Source: Epiperipatus broadwayi (Eukaryota > Onychophora > Udeonychophora > Euonychophora > Peripatidae). From it: a DNA stretch of 64,000 nt. The notes under the pieces are model-generated. The model searched no databases, was not told the DNA's origin, and saw only the letters and a program-made list of their open reading frames with translations. This document shows positions 45,070 to 57,942 of the stretch, piece after piece. How positions within the stretch are numbered: the stretch's first letter is position 1; each line of letters starts with the position of its first letter. The stretch is from assembly GCA_028023455.1 (NCBI GenBank), contig JAQFVV010012476.1, positions 4,720,094 through 4,784,093 on the forward strand, given 5' to 3'. The translations under genes and the position numbers were made by a program.

Positions 45070-46070
45070 AATACTTTTACATAAAAAAGCATTAATACAA
45101 TAATGACGTGTTTAATCCCAATTTTTCGTGTAATCCAATATTTTAATTATGACCTTTAATAATATCTGGATATGCATGCAGTGACGATGTTTCTTTACTA
45201 ATGACAAAAGAGAAATATTCAAAATAATAATTACTTTATTACACAATATAAAATAAATGATAATAATAATAATATTAATATTTACTAAGGCAATAAACCT
45301 TTAAGCATGTGCGCTTGAAAATGCGAAGGTAAGGACCTCTACAGGTCTTAACCACAAGCATACGATCTAATAAATAATATTATTTGTTATCTAAATCTAA
45401 TTTGAACTTGGGATATGAAAAGTGTAATATCAAACAGAGTTGTCAAGACACTAACATTAAGTAGAAATAGGTTATATATTATTTCAAAATAATCCTCAAT
45501 TTAAATACTGAAGGATAATAATTATTATTATAATCTTAAAAGATAAATGTTTTTAAGATTCTTAATTTGTTGGTTTCACTAACTAATCAATTATTAATCA
45601 GTCTCATTTTCTGGAGAAGTTTTCACGTTTTTACGAGAAGCAATTATCATTAAGCATACTTAGATGATATTTACCACATTGGCTTATTTATTTCGCCCCC
45701 AAGTTCTTTTGGATTCATTTGCAAGCTTAAACGTTATAAGTGCTACTCCATTAATGAAATAGAACTAGATGATTAGGATGCCTTGTTACATACTATATGA
45801 TAGTGAAAAATTAACATTAGTATGTAAGAATGAGCATAAAATATTCTTTACATATTTACTCATCTATCCATTTAATTTAGGTTGAACTTAAAAACCCATA
45901 AAACATACAATAATTGCAATATAGTACAGTTTTATATAAGTTTAATAGTTACTTACATTTATACAACCTAAACCTAAGGTAAATCACATTTAATCTCCTT
46001 CAATATCACTAATAGTAATATTAAATAAAATATTACTTGTACATGACATTTTAATATCTGAGAAACGTTA
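45070..46070. other. No gene recognised; small hairpin at about 45326-45350
   Basis: AT-rich apart from a short GC-richer patch with AAGGACCTCTACAGGTCTT, a perfect GACCT/AGGTC hairpin. Otherwise nothing. Confidence 0.45.
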
Positions 46071-46072
46071 TT

Positions 46073-46440
<368 letters not shown>

Positions 46441-46630
46441 TAATTAACTACGAAAAAACAATTATGAAAAAAGGCATTAAATAATCCTCCGACGATTGTG
46501 ATGATTTAAAATGTATCCCAATGAAATATTGATACTTGAAAAATGTTTCAGATTTCTTGAAAATTTACAAACACTCTTAAATTAATACACTGTACAGGCT
46601 TGCACACACCTGCACATATACAATGTAATA

Positions 46631-46990
46631 TAAGGGATTCGAACTCAGACTTTCCAACAACCCTCAACTCCCCATGCTATCTCACATTGCTGAACCATCT
46701 GATCATACACATGTTGAAAAGATAAATAATCACCAATGTACTTATTTAATGCTAAACCAGCAATCATCTGTCCATTAAAGTATGGAGATTGGCTATCTTA
46801 ATATACAGCTGAGCACTGATTGTATATATGTGTGAGAATAGTAAATTAGACCAACTGATGATTGCTGGTTTAGCATGAAATACATATATTGGTGATTATT
46901 TATCTTTTCAACATGTGTATGATCAGGTGGGTCAGCAATATGAGATGGCATTGAGAGTGGTGGGTTGGGTGAAAGTCTGAGTTTGAAACA
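46631..46990. mobile_element. Hammerhead-family foldback (inverted dimer)
   Basis: Left terminus GGGATTCGAACTCAGACTTTC; right terminus its complement, GAAAGTCTGAGTTTGAAAC. The left arm holds a decayed - strand motif (GATGATTGCTGGTTTAGCATTAAATA read on the minus strand, about 46788-46755). The right part is a fuller unit whose leader (TTAAAGTATGGAGATTGGCTATCTTAATA) matches the complement of 54.34-54.39 kb, followed by the intact-core motif at 46844-46897. Confidence 0.8.
46844..46897 (+). ncRNA. Hammerhead ribozyme motif, complete core
   Basis: Helix I 5' side AAT (46844-46846), bulge TAGA, CCAA (46851-46854). Core CTGATGA (46855-46861). Helix II TTGCTGGTTTAGCAT (46862-46876) with TGCT/AGCA paired. 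GAAA (46877-46880). Helix III ATA-CA-TAT (46880-46887). Predicted cleavage after A46888. Helix I 3' side TTGG (46889-46892) then TG and ATT. The base pair closing helix II next to the core is U-U, which would weaken it. Confidence 0.7.
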
Positions 46991-46999
46991 CTCTTAAAA

Positions 47000-48440
47000 T
47001 AATATCATCACAGATAATGTAAAGCACAAATAATTTCATTTTGTAATATAATTTTTTTGGAAAGAAATAAAAAGATTAATAAATTTCACTTATTCAACTT
47101 TTTAATCCAAGATAATCTGTATTTAACATATTAATCCGTTTTTAAGGTTGCTTATAACTTCAATATTTATCTTATATAAGACTTGCCATGATAATCCTAA
47201 TTTATGGATAGCATTTTATTATTTAGCTTTTTTAATCCATTGTCCATAGAATGTTATCTAAATATCTATCATTGATAATCGGTAATGCATTCCCTTAAGC
47301 ACTGGATTTAAATTTATACTTTATTCTAGTTTATTCCATGCAGCAATTAATTTGAACAGATACTATAACTATATCCAAAGGATTAGCCATCATTATTTTA
47401 TTAATTTGAGATATATGATTACTCTATTCACTTATTGATCTTTAACCCATGTTGCTAACGGTTCTGGTCATATGTCTGCTCAAGAGAAGAATTTATTGTC
47501 CATAACAAAGCAATTATCATTAATATTTAAATGAGCATTCAATGTTTTTAAGAGACCCATTACAAAGGCATATTTGAGTTGAAAAATTATTTAAATTTTT
47601 TTTTCTTTCATAACTAAAGATAAGATCACAATCTTGAGATATATATGCACATTTCTTGAAGTAAAAGAATGATTATTTACCTATATTTTTGAAAATAAAC
47701 ATCAAGCAATTTATTTAAAATTAATAAATATAAATTTCCAAAATATATCAGCTATTTACGATTAATGCCAATTGAAAAATCTCAGTAATTTACTGTTAAT
47801 GTTGTGACACACATTTTATAAATCAGTTTATCCTTTTTCTTACCATCAGTTGACTTAATAAATGAGATTTCTTGAAATAATGAATTAATAAATAATTAAT
47901 GATGGTTTTTGGTTTATTTGTTATCTATTTTGCCTCTAGAATGATGAGAAGTCATTTGCTTAGCAAAGACAAATGCCTAAACTAGATAATCTAACTGACC
48001 ATCATGTAAATGGCAAACAGAAACACTATTTAAAAATTTGAACATGTTTAGTTCCAGAATGCAATAAAAATTTGTGAAGACTGAGTGGATTTTCCAAACT
48101 TCAGTGTTTATATGAGATCACATGACTGGATAACAGAATATCCTCCATCATGCACTGGGTTTTTTTATTTGGCTGTGAAATATTGGAAGCAATCATCATG
48201 ATTATTGTTAGGCAAATGTTAGAGCTAAGGTTCTTGAATCAGCATGGAAAAACTTGTTTAAAAATTAAAAAAAAAGAAAAATAATAATTTCAGCCTTTTT
48301 CAATCACTTCACTTTTATTTCCAGTTTTGTAATAATTCTTCAAGCATTTTGCTAAAATTAATAAATCATAAAATTTAATAATTCACAGATATTTATTTTA
48401 GTCAATATTAAATTAGCCTGTTAACCATTATCATGCATGA
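47000..48440. other. No gene recognised
   Basis: AT-rich sequence without supported features. Confidence 0.45.
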
Positions 48441-48446
48441 ATTCTG

Positions 48447-49126
48447 TTTGGCTGAGTGAGTTAAAACTAAACTTTTGATTGGTCAATTACAGAATCAGCA
48501 GTAAAAATATATTCATATTTTAATATTATATTTATTTTAGTTTCATTTGTAAAAAGTACATTAATAATTTGTCAGATGATAAAAGTGAATTAAAGTTTTT
48601 TTAAAAATAAATTTCTATTTATAATTATAAAAATATTCAATAGCGGAAAATGTAAAAAAAAATTCATAACAAATTGCAAAGTGTTTAGGCATCAATGATT
48701 TGTTTCTCAATTTATGTTAGTGTAAAAGTAAAAAAGTTTTTAGTAAAATCTTACTATTCTTTACTAAAATCTTACTATTGTTGTAAAATAATTATATTTT
48801 TAGCATATTTTATACAAATACATTATAATATGTAAAAAAAATACTTAAAAAACACTCTAAAACATTTATTTTGTTTTCAAAATCAAAACAAAGAAGTTGG
48901 AGCGGTTAAAGTTATTAACAGGCATTAATATGAGAACCAACCAATAAGAATGTCTGCATTCTCTCTTTGTTGTAGCTTTGAATGCCTATATTATTGATTT
49001 TTTACTTGTAAAATAATTCAAAAGAGAGCAGTATCTTACGGTACTTTTTAAGCTTTAAAATGAGACTAAATATGCTATGATAACATAAAAACCACCCAAA
49101 TTAGAGTGAGTTAAGCCATGTATGAG
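48447..49126 (+). repeat. Dispersed 0.68-kb repeat, copy 2
   Basis: Aligns along its length with 16566-17236. Begins TTTGGCTGAGTGAGTTAAAA and ends TTAGAGTGAGTTAAGCCATG, giving an 11-base direct repeat GAGTGAGTTAA at the ends. Includes a small local duplication, 'AAAATCTTACTATT' twice at 48747-48780. Confidence 0.8.
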
Positions 49127-49129
49127 CTA

Positions 49130-50190
49130 ACTTGAGATGGTCTGTAAACTGGTTAATATACATAATCTATAGTTTAATAAATATTCTAACATCTAAAATA
49201 ATCTTTGTTAAATAAAAATCTAAACACATAAGCTTCCACCCATACACGCAAAATATAAACCTGTAAAAACTTCATTCTTCACCTAAATAAAAATGTATTC
49301 TAAATATAATTTCTTTACCTCAAAATATTTTTAGTGTGGCTATGTTAAATTTATAATTTTCTTTTTGCATGAAATTAGTTCTATTTATGTGTGTGAGCAG
49401 TTCTATCTTTTTATACCATTTGACACTTTTATTCCTCAATAAAAATTGGATAATAAAATCTGCTTGGAAAGCTATTCAAAAAGGCTTTTTTAAATTATAT
49501 ATTTTCTCATAAAATTAGTATGAGACTACTAAACATGATATTGATTATATTTTATACTATACACCCAATGGCAGCAATGAATATACTTGTTTAACTCTAA
49601 AAATTAAAGCCAATAAATTTTTTAGTTTTCAATTTGTAATAGCCAATTTACAGCAATACTGTAAGGTTACAATATATATATTAAAACAGGTCTGTTATAT
49701 GGCATACAATAATATAATGTGTGTGCATATATATATAAATTTGAGTTGAAAAGTGGAAATAAACACAGACATAAATTTTGTACATATTTCCTACATTTCA
49801 CTATGAATAATAACCATTATAAAGAATTAAATTGTTTTGAATTTAAAATATTTTATTATAAAACTAAATATTTAAAAAATTCTGATAAATAAATTAATAT
49901 TGAATTCTGATTTTGAAAATAAATTTAAAAGCAAGCATGTTTCTGATAATTGTAAAAATGTCTATTATCTATTTTGATATCTTTTTAATTAGTTAAACTG
50001 ATAAAATTTCAAAAATGTATTTTTTAATTAAAAGTGCTTTGGAGAGATTAAAATTGGTTTTAATCAAGACAGATTGAAAACAGTTACTGTGTTTTTGTCA
50101 TCTCAAGAGTAAAAAGGATTAGACACATTAAAAACAGTCTGCAATTTGTTTTATCTCCTTAAATAATTGTTTAAAAATGCTGATAAAAAT
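49130..50190. other. No gene recognised
   Basis: AT-rich sequence. No supported feature. Confidence 0.45.
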
Positions 50191-50199
50191 ATCATTTCA

Positions 50200-50690
50200 G
50201 TTTTGGCTTGCAGCTTTTGTAAGAGCTGGCCAGAAAAGTCTGGTTACTATTTTTTTTGAGAATCAGGTGGCCAAATTGGCCAGCTGCAAAGTTTGGATAA
50301 TAATTTTATTGAAGCCAGTTCTTGTCTTAATATTTTTGTGAAGCAGTTGGCTAGCAAAATTGGTGTTTAAAGAGTTATAAAAAATAGCTCCTGTGAAGAT
50401 GTAGCTGAAGTCAAGCCCATAGAATCAGCAGTGAGCAATCTACTAGTTCTACATACCTGAGTTTTGATTCACTTGAAGACTAGGTCAACTGAAAATGGAT
50501 CAACTAGCCTATACAAATGTGTTCTAGAAGAGTTTTCTGACCTGAAGCACATCAAGCCCTAGACAGAAGGGACAATGTCATCCATAGATGAATTATTCTT
50601 TTCCTGATGTGACTGCAAACTGATCTCACCTAGATCAACCAAGCTCACCAAGAGAAAGCTTGAAGAATTGGTATACATATACTGCTGATA
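50200..50690 (+). pseudogene. Possible Ty3/gypsy pol remnant
   Basis: A GC-richer block. Around 50522-50680 the + strand reads, with stops, LEEFSDLKHIKP followed about 30 residues later by ISPRSTKLTKRKLEEL. This resembles the start of a gypsy-type reverse transcriptase (EFsDvF...KPG, then PRRLSPEKLxxxxxEL). The upstream part, 50200-50360, contains imperfect repeats of GCTGGCCA and GTTGGCTAGC. Similarity is weak and recalled from the family pattern. Confidence 0.3.
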
Positions 50691-50699
50691 TATAGCTGG

Positions 50700-52430
50700 T
50701 GAATTTGTTTAAAATCCTTAAAATTACTTTTAAAATTATAACTTAATAACTAAAAGTAAATCAATAATTTGCTTAAGCTAAATGTCTAAATGAAAGGAGC
50801 AATCCACAGACAATTCTTTTAACCTATATTTTTAAATTCAAAGATGTTATGATTAATGGCAACCTGTGATAGTGATATAACTTAAAACAAGTAATTAATT
50901 TTTGCTTGAATTAAAAGAAATTTGCAAGGGTATTACTTTTAAAACTTATATTTTAAAATTATTCAGTCAACAATAATCTGTCAAGATTTACTTCTTTTTG
51001 TAAAGAAAGACAAAAAAGGAATTTATAAACTGATATTTTTTTAAAAGAAAAAAAAACTGTAAACTATTATGATAGAACTTGATTTGTATCATCTATATTC
51101 TTGTGTACACATGTATATGCATGAATTTTATATACTTTCAATATTGAATTAATTAAAAAAATATTATTATTGTAACAAATTAAAATAGGTAAATGTTAGT
51201 GTGTGCTTGCAGTTCAATACACACATGTGTATGTTAAATATGTTATTACATACTATAAAAATTAATGTCATTTATTATTTTGACAATTTAAAAGTGATGA
51301 CTAGAAAGATTTATTTTATGGTAAGTCAGATATTTTCACAAATTATATGCACACACATATATGTGTGTTAAATATTTTAGAATATCTGTTTCCACAATCT
51401 TTTGGTCACATACAGTAATAGAGCTTGTGTCCTCCTGAGTTGGATTCATGTTTAGTGGCTGAATATATGAATGGGGATGTATATTAGTACTTTTGGGCAT
51501 CCAGAGATGATTAATCATCATCCTGGTTGGTGCAAATGAGAATACTCTTTAAAGCCTGTGCACTACATTTTATTTTAGTTTAGTCTTATTAGAAGTTTAT
51601 AGTTGGCCAGTACAAGTGACCAGAGCATTGATGATGATTAGTATGTTTTAATGTCCCAGAATTATTGTTTTTCTTTTTTTATTATTATTATGTATTCATA
51701 TGGATGAGCACTTAGTGTGTGTTTCCAAATTAATGGTTAAATAATTGCCCCAAGCTGGCAATGGCTCAACAGTTAGCCTTGTCTACAGAAGACCCATTTC
51801 CAATCCAGTCACCAGATTGACTGTTGATTATTATATTGTTGATCATTCATGATGATGAATGGTTATTTTGAGTATTACTTATACTTATTTTTTATTATTA
51901 TAATGCTCATTGATGTGCAATTATACTTGTAGTTGCTCTAAGAAGTTAACTAACTGATCTCTAGCTGGCTGATCTCTCAACGATATCTCAGAGATCTGTT
52001 GATCTCATGCACTCTTATTATATATTTATTGGATGTTAAACATTATTTTAACAGTTTTTTAATAATATATTACTTAAATATATTATTGTACATTTTAAAT
52101 TTAATTTACTTGGGATGGTGATGATTTTCCATCACCCCAGATTTGCCACCAGGACCACCCTGATATCCCATCCCAATAATATATATATATATGTTGTGAT
52201 ATTTAGTAGAATTGATATCCAGAAAAAACATTTTACTAACTTTTTTAGCTCTATTAAACAAGTAGATATTTTTGTTTACTGAACTGCAATGCAACCTGCT
52301 TGATAACAATCCTCTCACCTGAATCCTGATTGAATTCTGTCCTCTCTATATATGCCCTTGTATATATAGTTATAAAACAGTCCCACTAATTTCTTCAAAA
52401 CAATCAGACAGTTGGAATATTGTCAAACAT
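50700..52430. other. No gene; a degenerate tRNA-like patch at about 51765-51835
   Basis: AATGGCTCAACAGTTAGC with CATTTCCAATCC about 30 bases on has A-box and B-box-like spacing but is too degenerate to call a SINE firmly. The rest is AT-rich. Confidence 0.35.
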
Positions 52431-52439
52431 TTTAAAATC

Positions 52440-53030
52440 TATGTTTTACTGATGTAAACACCTTCTTAAGATTTATTATGTCATAAAGCATCAATGTGAT
52501 AGAACAATTTGTTAAAAATCTCAAATCATGGTGAGAAGGCTGACTGGATAGTTTCCAACTCAAACAGAAGAGTGAAAAATGATCATTCAATCATTATCCC
52601 AGACATCCATTAAGGCTTACAATGTAGATTGAAATAATGAAGTTGTAGAATGTTATAATATGAAAGTAGCATATTATTAAAAGGCTGATTGACCAGTGTC
52701 CATTTTAAAATGATGAATGAGAAAATGATCATCCATCCACTATCCATTAAGATTTTTGATGTAAATCAAAGCATTACTTAAGTTAAAATATAAAGCATAG
52801 TGAGAAGATCAACTAGACAAGGTCTAATTCAGGCAGATGAGTGATAAAATTATTATCTAACCATTTTTCCAATATCCATTAAGGCTTATGATGTAAATCA
52901 ACACATTGAAGTGCTCAATAAGGTAAGAGAATACCACCCTTACTGACCAGTGTCCAGATCACACAGATAAGTGAGATCATATCCTTAAGATTTATGATGT
53001 AGATCAAAATTTTGATAAACTGGAAACAAT
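52440..53030. repeat. About 130-bp degenerate tandem repeat, 4-5 units
   Basis: The phrase 'TCCATTAAGGCTTATGATGTA' or a variant recurs at about 52608, 52742, 52875 and 52981, with an older copy at 52462. Each unit also has 'GTGAGAAGGCTGACTGGATAG' and 'CAGATGAGTGATAAAAT' variants. Units differ at many positions, so the array is old. Confidence 0.75.
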
Positions 53031-53034
53031 TACA

Positions 53035-54135
53035 TTAAATGGATAACAAATGAAGAGAAACTTCCACAGACACTTTCTTAGTCATTAGATGTTATTACTT
53101 AGTTATTTAAATGGGCTTTGGGAATTAGCACTTAATGTAGTAAGCAGTCATGCATAATCATACCATGCATGCTGTATAACTATTGTAAATGTTATTATTT
53201 TCATATAAAATAAGGGCAAGGTTAATAGGTATTTAACACAATAACAGTGAATTCCAGAAATGTGGCAGATGACTGGTTGTCTCTTCAAACTATCTGTAGA
53301 ACCATCCTTCAATAAATGCATGTGCTGAATTACAGTGCAGTTTAGCTATTCATAACCAAGCACTTTAAGTCAACAATGTGTCTGGATTATAAGATATGAC
53401 ATAAATTGTTACAGGATGTCGCAATAACATAACATGCAAACATTAAATTGGATTTTGAATTTGGGCATAATCCATGAGTTATAAAATTGTCAAGAGATTT
53501 GCAATATTTTGTGATGGTGGAGAGAGCAACGAAGATGATGAATGAGATTAAAACCATCTTTTTATGTCATAATTCATAACCTAAATGTGTTTAAAATTTA
53601 TGCAGTGAATAGTTAAATTAGGTTACTACATAGTACAGCCACTATTCAAAGGTGGTGCTGCAGTTATATTGGAAAGCCACCTTTACATTAGGGTCTACTG
53701 CATATTTATTAAAGGTGATGAGATGGATACTTTGCTCCGATTAGGGTTCTTTCTGCACTGGGTCATTTTAAAATTTCCTAACAAATTGAGAAATAATAAT
53801 CATAGTCTATATAATCATGTGATTAGTTCATCAAAAAGTCATGTGACTTGAGCACCCAAGAGATGGCCGAAACACACAATTCTATTCAAATAACTTTTTT
53901 TTTACTTTACTCAATTGAAAATAAATCCAAAAATATTTATGATATACATCCACCAAAAACCAACCAACCAAGCATTGACCTTAACCATAGAGGTATATTA
54001 GTTCACACATAAACAATAGATATATGAATAAAGGGAAAATGTGCTTTAATTATTCTACTACTTCACAATGATCTTTTCCCTGACCCTTCACTGATAGATA
54101 GTGAAGACAATGGTCTATCAAGCTTGCCAATTGAT
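53035..54135. other. No gene recognised
   Basis: AT-rich. A 60-codon frame at 53669-53851 has no recognisable features. GATGGCCGAAACAC at about 53861 resembles part of the 27.9 kb hairpin module but has no partner strand. Confidence 0.4.
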
Positions 54136-54139
54136 GTAT

Positions 54140-54500
54140 TGTGATGGTTTTATATAGGTTATATGAGCACAGACTTTCACATGATCCACCACTCTCCACA
54201 CTATCTCATAACCCTGATACACTTGAACACACATATGTTGAAAAGATAAATAATCACCAATATACATATTTCATGCTAAAGCAGCAATCATCAGTTGGTC
54301 CAGATTACCATCTCTACACATATATGCTATAAGTGCTCATATATGTATTAAGATAGCCAATCCTCATACTTTAATGGACAGGCTTCAATCTACTCCACAC
54401 TCCAACTCTTCAACCATCCATCCAATTGAAAATCTGATAATGGAATGCTCAAAGGCCACCCTGGGGCCAAGATTCTTATCACACCCATGTTGACCTAAGG
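54140..54500 (-). mobile_element. Hammerhead-family repeat, monomer-like copy
   Basis: Begins with a decayed terminus (TTATATGAGCACAGACTTTC), carries the - strand hammerhead at 54252-54306 and continues to about 54420 with the family tail (CTCCACACTCCAACTCTTC). This tail also follows the motif at 9.3 kb. Confidence 0.75.
54252..54306 (-). ncRNA. Hammerhead ribozyme motif, complete core
   Basis: On the minus strand: AATC (54306-54303), bulge TGGA, CCAA (54298-54295). Core CTGATGA (54294-54288). Helix II TTGCTGCTTTAGCAT (54287-54273). GAAA (54272-54269). Helix III ATA-TG-TAT (54269-54262). Predicted cleavage after the A complementary to T54261. Then TTGG, T, GATT (54260-54252). The outer helix I pairs AATC with GATT where the 37.0 kb copy pairs GACCT with AGGTC. 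The U-U at the base of helix II may reduce activity. Confidence 0.75.
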
Positions 54501-54509
54501 GCAATCTGA

Positions 54510-56450
54510 CCCCTCATGTACAGGACATAATCAATTTAATACATATGCAAGGGATGGGCAGACATCTCTATTATGTGATGGTTTTAGCAAATTTCTATTC
54601 TTGTTTTTACTCCCTAGCTGAAATTATCGAGATATCCGATTACTGACCAATATCAAATTAGCTAAATTGTTTATGGGCATACAAATCTGAAAAAAAAAAA
54701 TCAAAACTTTCGAAAAAAATGTTCAACTTTATCGACTCGGATTACTGCAGGCAGATGCGCCATCATTAATCCATGCGGTTCTTAGAGTGTATGTATGTAC
54801 TATATATATATCCACTAAATTATTTTTTTTAAAAGAAAAACAGTTTTCTAACAATATTAGTCACCCGCAGTTTTGTCTCTGTTTTTTTTTTTTTTCACTT
54901 TCAATTTGATTTCGACTCAATGATGTGTAGATAATTAATTTAAATCTAATTAATTACCTAATCCTTTATTCCTTTTCTTCCCAAACCTTCAATTACTATC
55001 AAATTTTAAATTATTTTGTATTTCGAAGTAAAGAAAGAAATATTGAACACGGTTAACAAATCTAATGAAAAAATTAATTTTTGTTTTAGTTCTAAACATC
55101 TGTACCTAGATACCTTACGATTTCTTAATTAGATTTAATTTTATTAATTAAATTTTTTCCCTAACTCCCACTCTATCATCAATTTTGGTTCCATATCAAA
55201 TCTGTCTTGTTTCAGGATTATAATATACTTACGACAATGAGTAAATTTTCAACCGCATAGTGCCACGGGGTAACCTACTTAGTTGTTTGACAATCTCGAC
55301 AGATGGCAGGGCAAACATAGTTTAAATAATTAAAATCAAAATTACATCTATGCATTCTTTATTTTATAAAATTGAATATATATATATTTTAAGAAAAAAT
55401 ATCTTTATCTTCTTAATAGTTACACACTTCTTTAATATATATATATGAATTTTGAATATTAAATTTAATCTGAATTATTACTGACAATATTTGTTTCTCA
55501 TTATTATTTTTTCAGAATAAGCAAAATTTCTAGCAAATCATTTAACATACACACACATACATAAGATTTAAAAATAAATATAATTATATATTCCGCAAGC
55601 AGGATTGCCAGATTTGTGAATTATCATAACTGGAGACAAAAGGGAGGAATCTAAATGACTCAAGGGTGTCTAAAAAAAATTGAAAAATTAATTGAAAAAG
55701 CCAATTTTAGAGGTATTTTCAGCCAGAATAAAAATACTACGGAGCTATTGTACCCCCCCCCCCCCGATTACGCAAGCCACTACGTAATGTAAACAGATAA
55801 CCAAAGATTCGAAATTGTTACACTCGATAAAAAGAATGGGTTAATCAATACATATTTATTATAAATTTCCATGTTTAAAATATATATATACTAAATAGGA
55901 ACATATATAAATGTCACAAATTAAAAATAATATATATATGTTAGATGCTTACTGTTTTCCGACGTAAGGATACAAGAAAGATAGCTTAAAAAATAGCAAA
56001 CATCTATCTATAATCATGAATAAACAAAAAAATTATTAATATAATATTAATCATGGTAATTAGGTTTAGTTTAGCAGATAATAATTAATTGTTAATAACA
56101 AAAATAAGCGTAATTCCCAGGACTTTCTTAACTAGTTTTGATAAACCAGAATGTATGATAGTTCCAAAATCTCTTATCAGGACATAGGAATTTCAGACCC
56201 CAAATCAGAGTAATCCTGGAAAAGAGAGATGTCTGGCAACCTTATGTGTAAAATGAGAAATTTTATGTTGCTTCATAACAAATAAATATTATTATATAAT
56301 GTACCACAGTGGTGTCAGATCTCAAACATGTTTTAATAATAAATGAATATGATTATATAATGCTGAAAAGTTGCAATTATTTTAAAGCAAATCATGAAAT
56401 GCATTAGTTTTTGGAGTCTTAGGGATTCTTTTGTTTATATATATTCAAAA
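54510..56450. other. No gene recognised
   Basis: AT-rich with a C13 tract at 55752 and scattered (AT)n runs. No feature that I can support. Confidence 0.45.
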
Positions 56451-56457
56451 AAATATT

Positions 56458-56554
56458 AGTGGTCGAGAGGTTAGTAACCGCTGCTTTACGAGCAGTTGTC
56501 CCAGGTTGCGGGTTCGCTTCCCGGCTGATGCTATGACACATGAGAAAAAAAAAG
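56458..56554 (+). mobile_element. tRNA-derived SINE, subfamily B
   Basis: Starts about AGTGGTCGAGAGGTTAG, has CTGCTTTACGAGCAG (a paired anticodon-like arm), B-box GCGGGTTCGCTTCCC and ends GATGCTATGACACATGAG plus A9. About 90% like the 42.5 kb copy. Its intact A and B boxes could still be read by RNA polymerase III. Confidence 0.85.
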
Positions 56555-56559
56555 ATTAA

Positions 56560-57049
56560 CAAGTATTGATTTGTCAATTTGGTAACTTATAGACTTTATG
56601 GTGATGGAAATATTATTAGGCAATATGCATAAAAATGCACCAAAGAAATACTTTCAGTTGATATATGTCTGTTAGATATACTTTAAAAATACTCACACTT
56701 TAAATGTATAAATAAAAACATTTAAAATAAAATAAACAACCCCCCCCCCCCCAGATGTAAGCTAGATGAAGCAATATTCATCCATAATCCAGGTTTCAAA
56801 TCAATCACATGTTCTCATCAATCTTTTTTATTCTTAATAAATTATTACAACTAAATTTCTTTGTGTCACATGTCTTGTGACATCACATGTATTGTGACAT
56901 CATTATCATCTATTTGGTTAAAGATATATTAAACTTTAATCAAGTTTAAAGTTAGATTTGAACCTGAATCCAAAGTGATATAGGAATTAAAACGATGATG
57001 GCATTTTTAAAAGAATGAGAATCTGCCATTTGTAAATTAAGTTGTAATA

Positions 57050-57087
<38 letters not shown>

Positions 57088-57940
57088 TGTACCCTTACTT
57101 CTCGATGTATAATATAGTTTGAAATACAACTAGCTCAATTGAATTATTATGCTTAATTAAAAATTTGCATATCTATTTTTAATTACTTTTATATTATCAT
57201 ATTCTAATTAAATTTATTATTAATTATCAAAATCAATATATTTCTATAGTATGTACTAATTAAATAAGTATTCATTAAAATCATGAGACTATGAAGTAAA
57301 GTTACAAAGCAATAAGTAGATTTACATTGAGTCAATATCTTCCAAGACACTGTCTCAATGGCATAAGAATACTATTACCTCCTTACTATCCTATTACTAC
57401 ATCTACAGCATTCTTATGGCTTTGAAATAAAATAAATTATCTTTAAATGTAATAAAATAAATATAATTTTTAAAATATAATTAAATAATCTCAGGTTCTT
57501 CTAATTATCTTAAAGTAATGATAATTCATGTAAATAAGTATGATAAGGGATTTTATATCAAACCTAAATACACCTAACTTATTCTAATAATAATAATACT
57601 CACTACTAGTCTTAAGGTATAACTTAATCCTATCTATTTCTGTTATATTATTAAGTATTCAATAAATAAATAATCATATGTATATCTTTTATTTTTATAT
57701 AGTATCTTAATTTCGGAATAGATTAAAATCTTGCAACTTAATAATCCGTGGCAATAAATAATATTGTATTCTTATATTATGCCTTATAATTACTCTATGA
57801 CCATTGTAATATTATATGTTAATATCAATCAATTCTTATAAAATGATATCAAGAAAATATTGTGTTTATTTCTAAATAATAATAATAAATTCACATTGTG
57901 CAAATATTATGTTTCTTCAAATTATCTGCTGTCAAATGCT
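56560..57940. other. No gene; C14 tract and (AC)n(AT)n microsatellite
   Basis: C14 at about 56741-56754 and (AC)n(AT)n at 57050-57088. The remaining sequence is extremely AT-rich and featureless to me. Confidence 0.55.
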
Positions 57941-57942
57941 GT

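Noticed and set aside
53855-53885. Hammerhead-like GGCCGAAAC
   Set aside because: No CTGANGA at a suitable distance and no pairing arms.
56458-56554. Functional tRNA gene
   Set aside because: Has A and B boxes, but the element continues to an oligo(A) end, is repeated in the window with the same tail and has no clean acceptor stem; SINE fits better.
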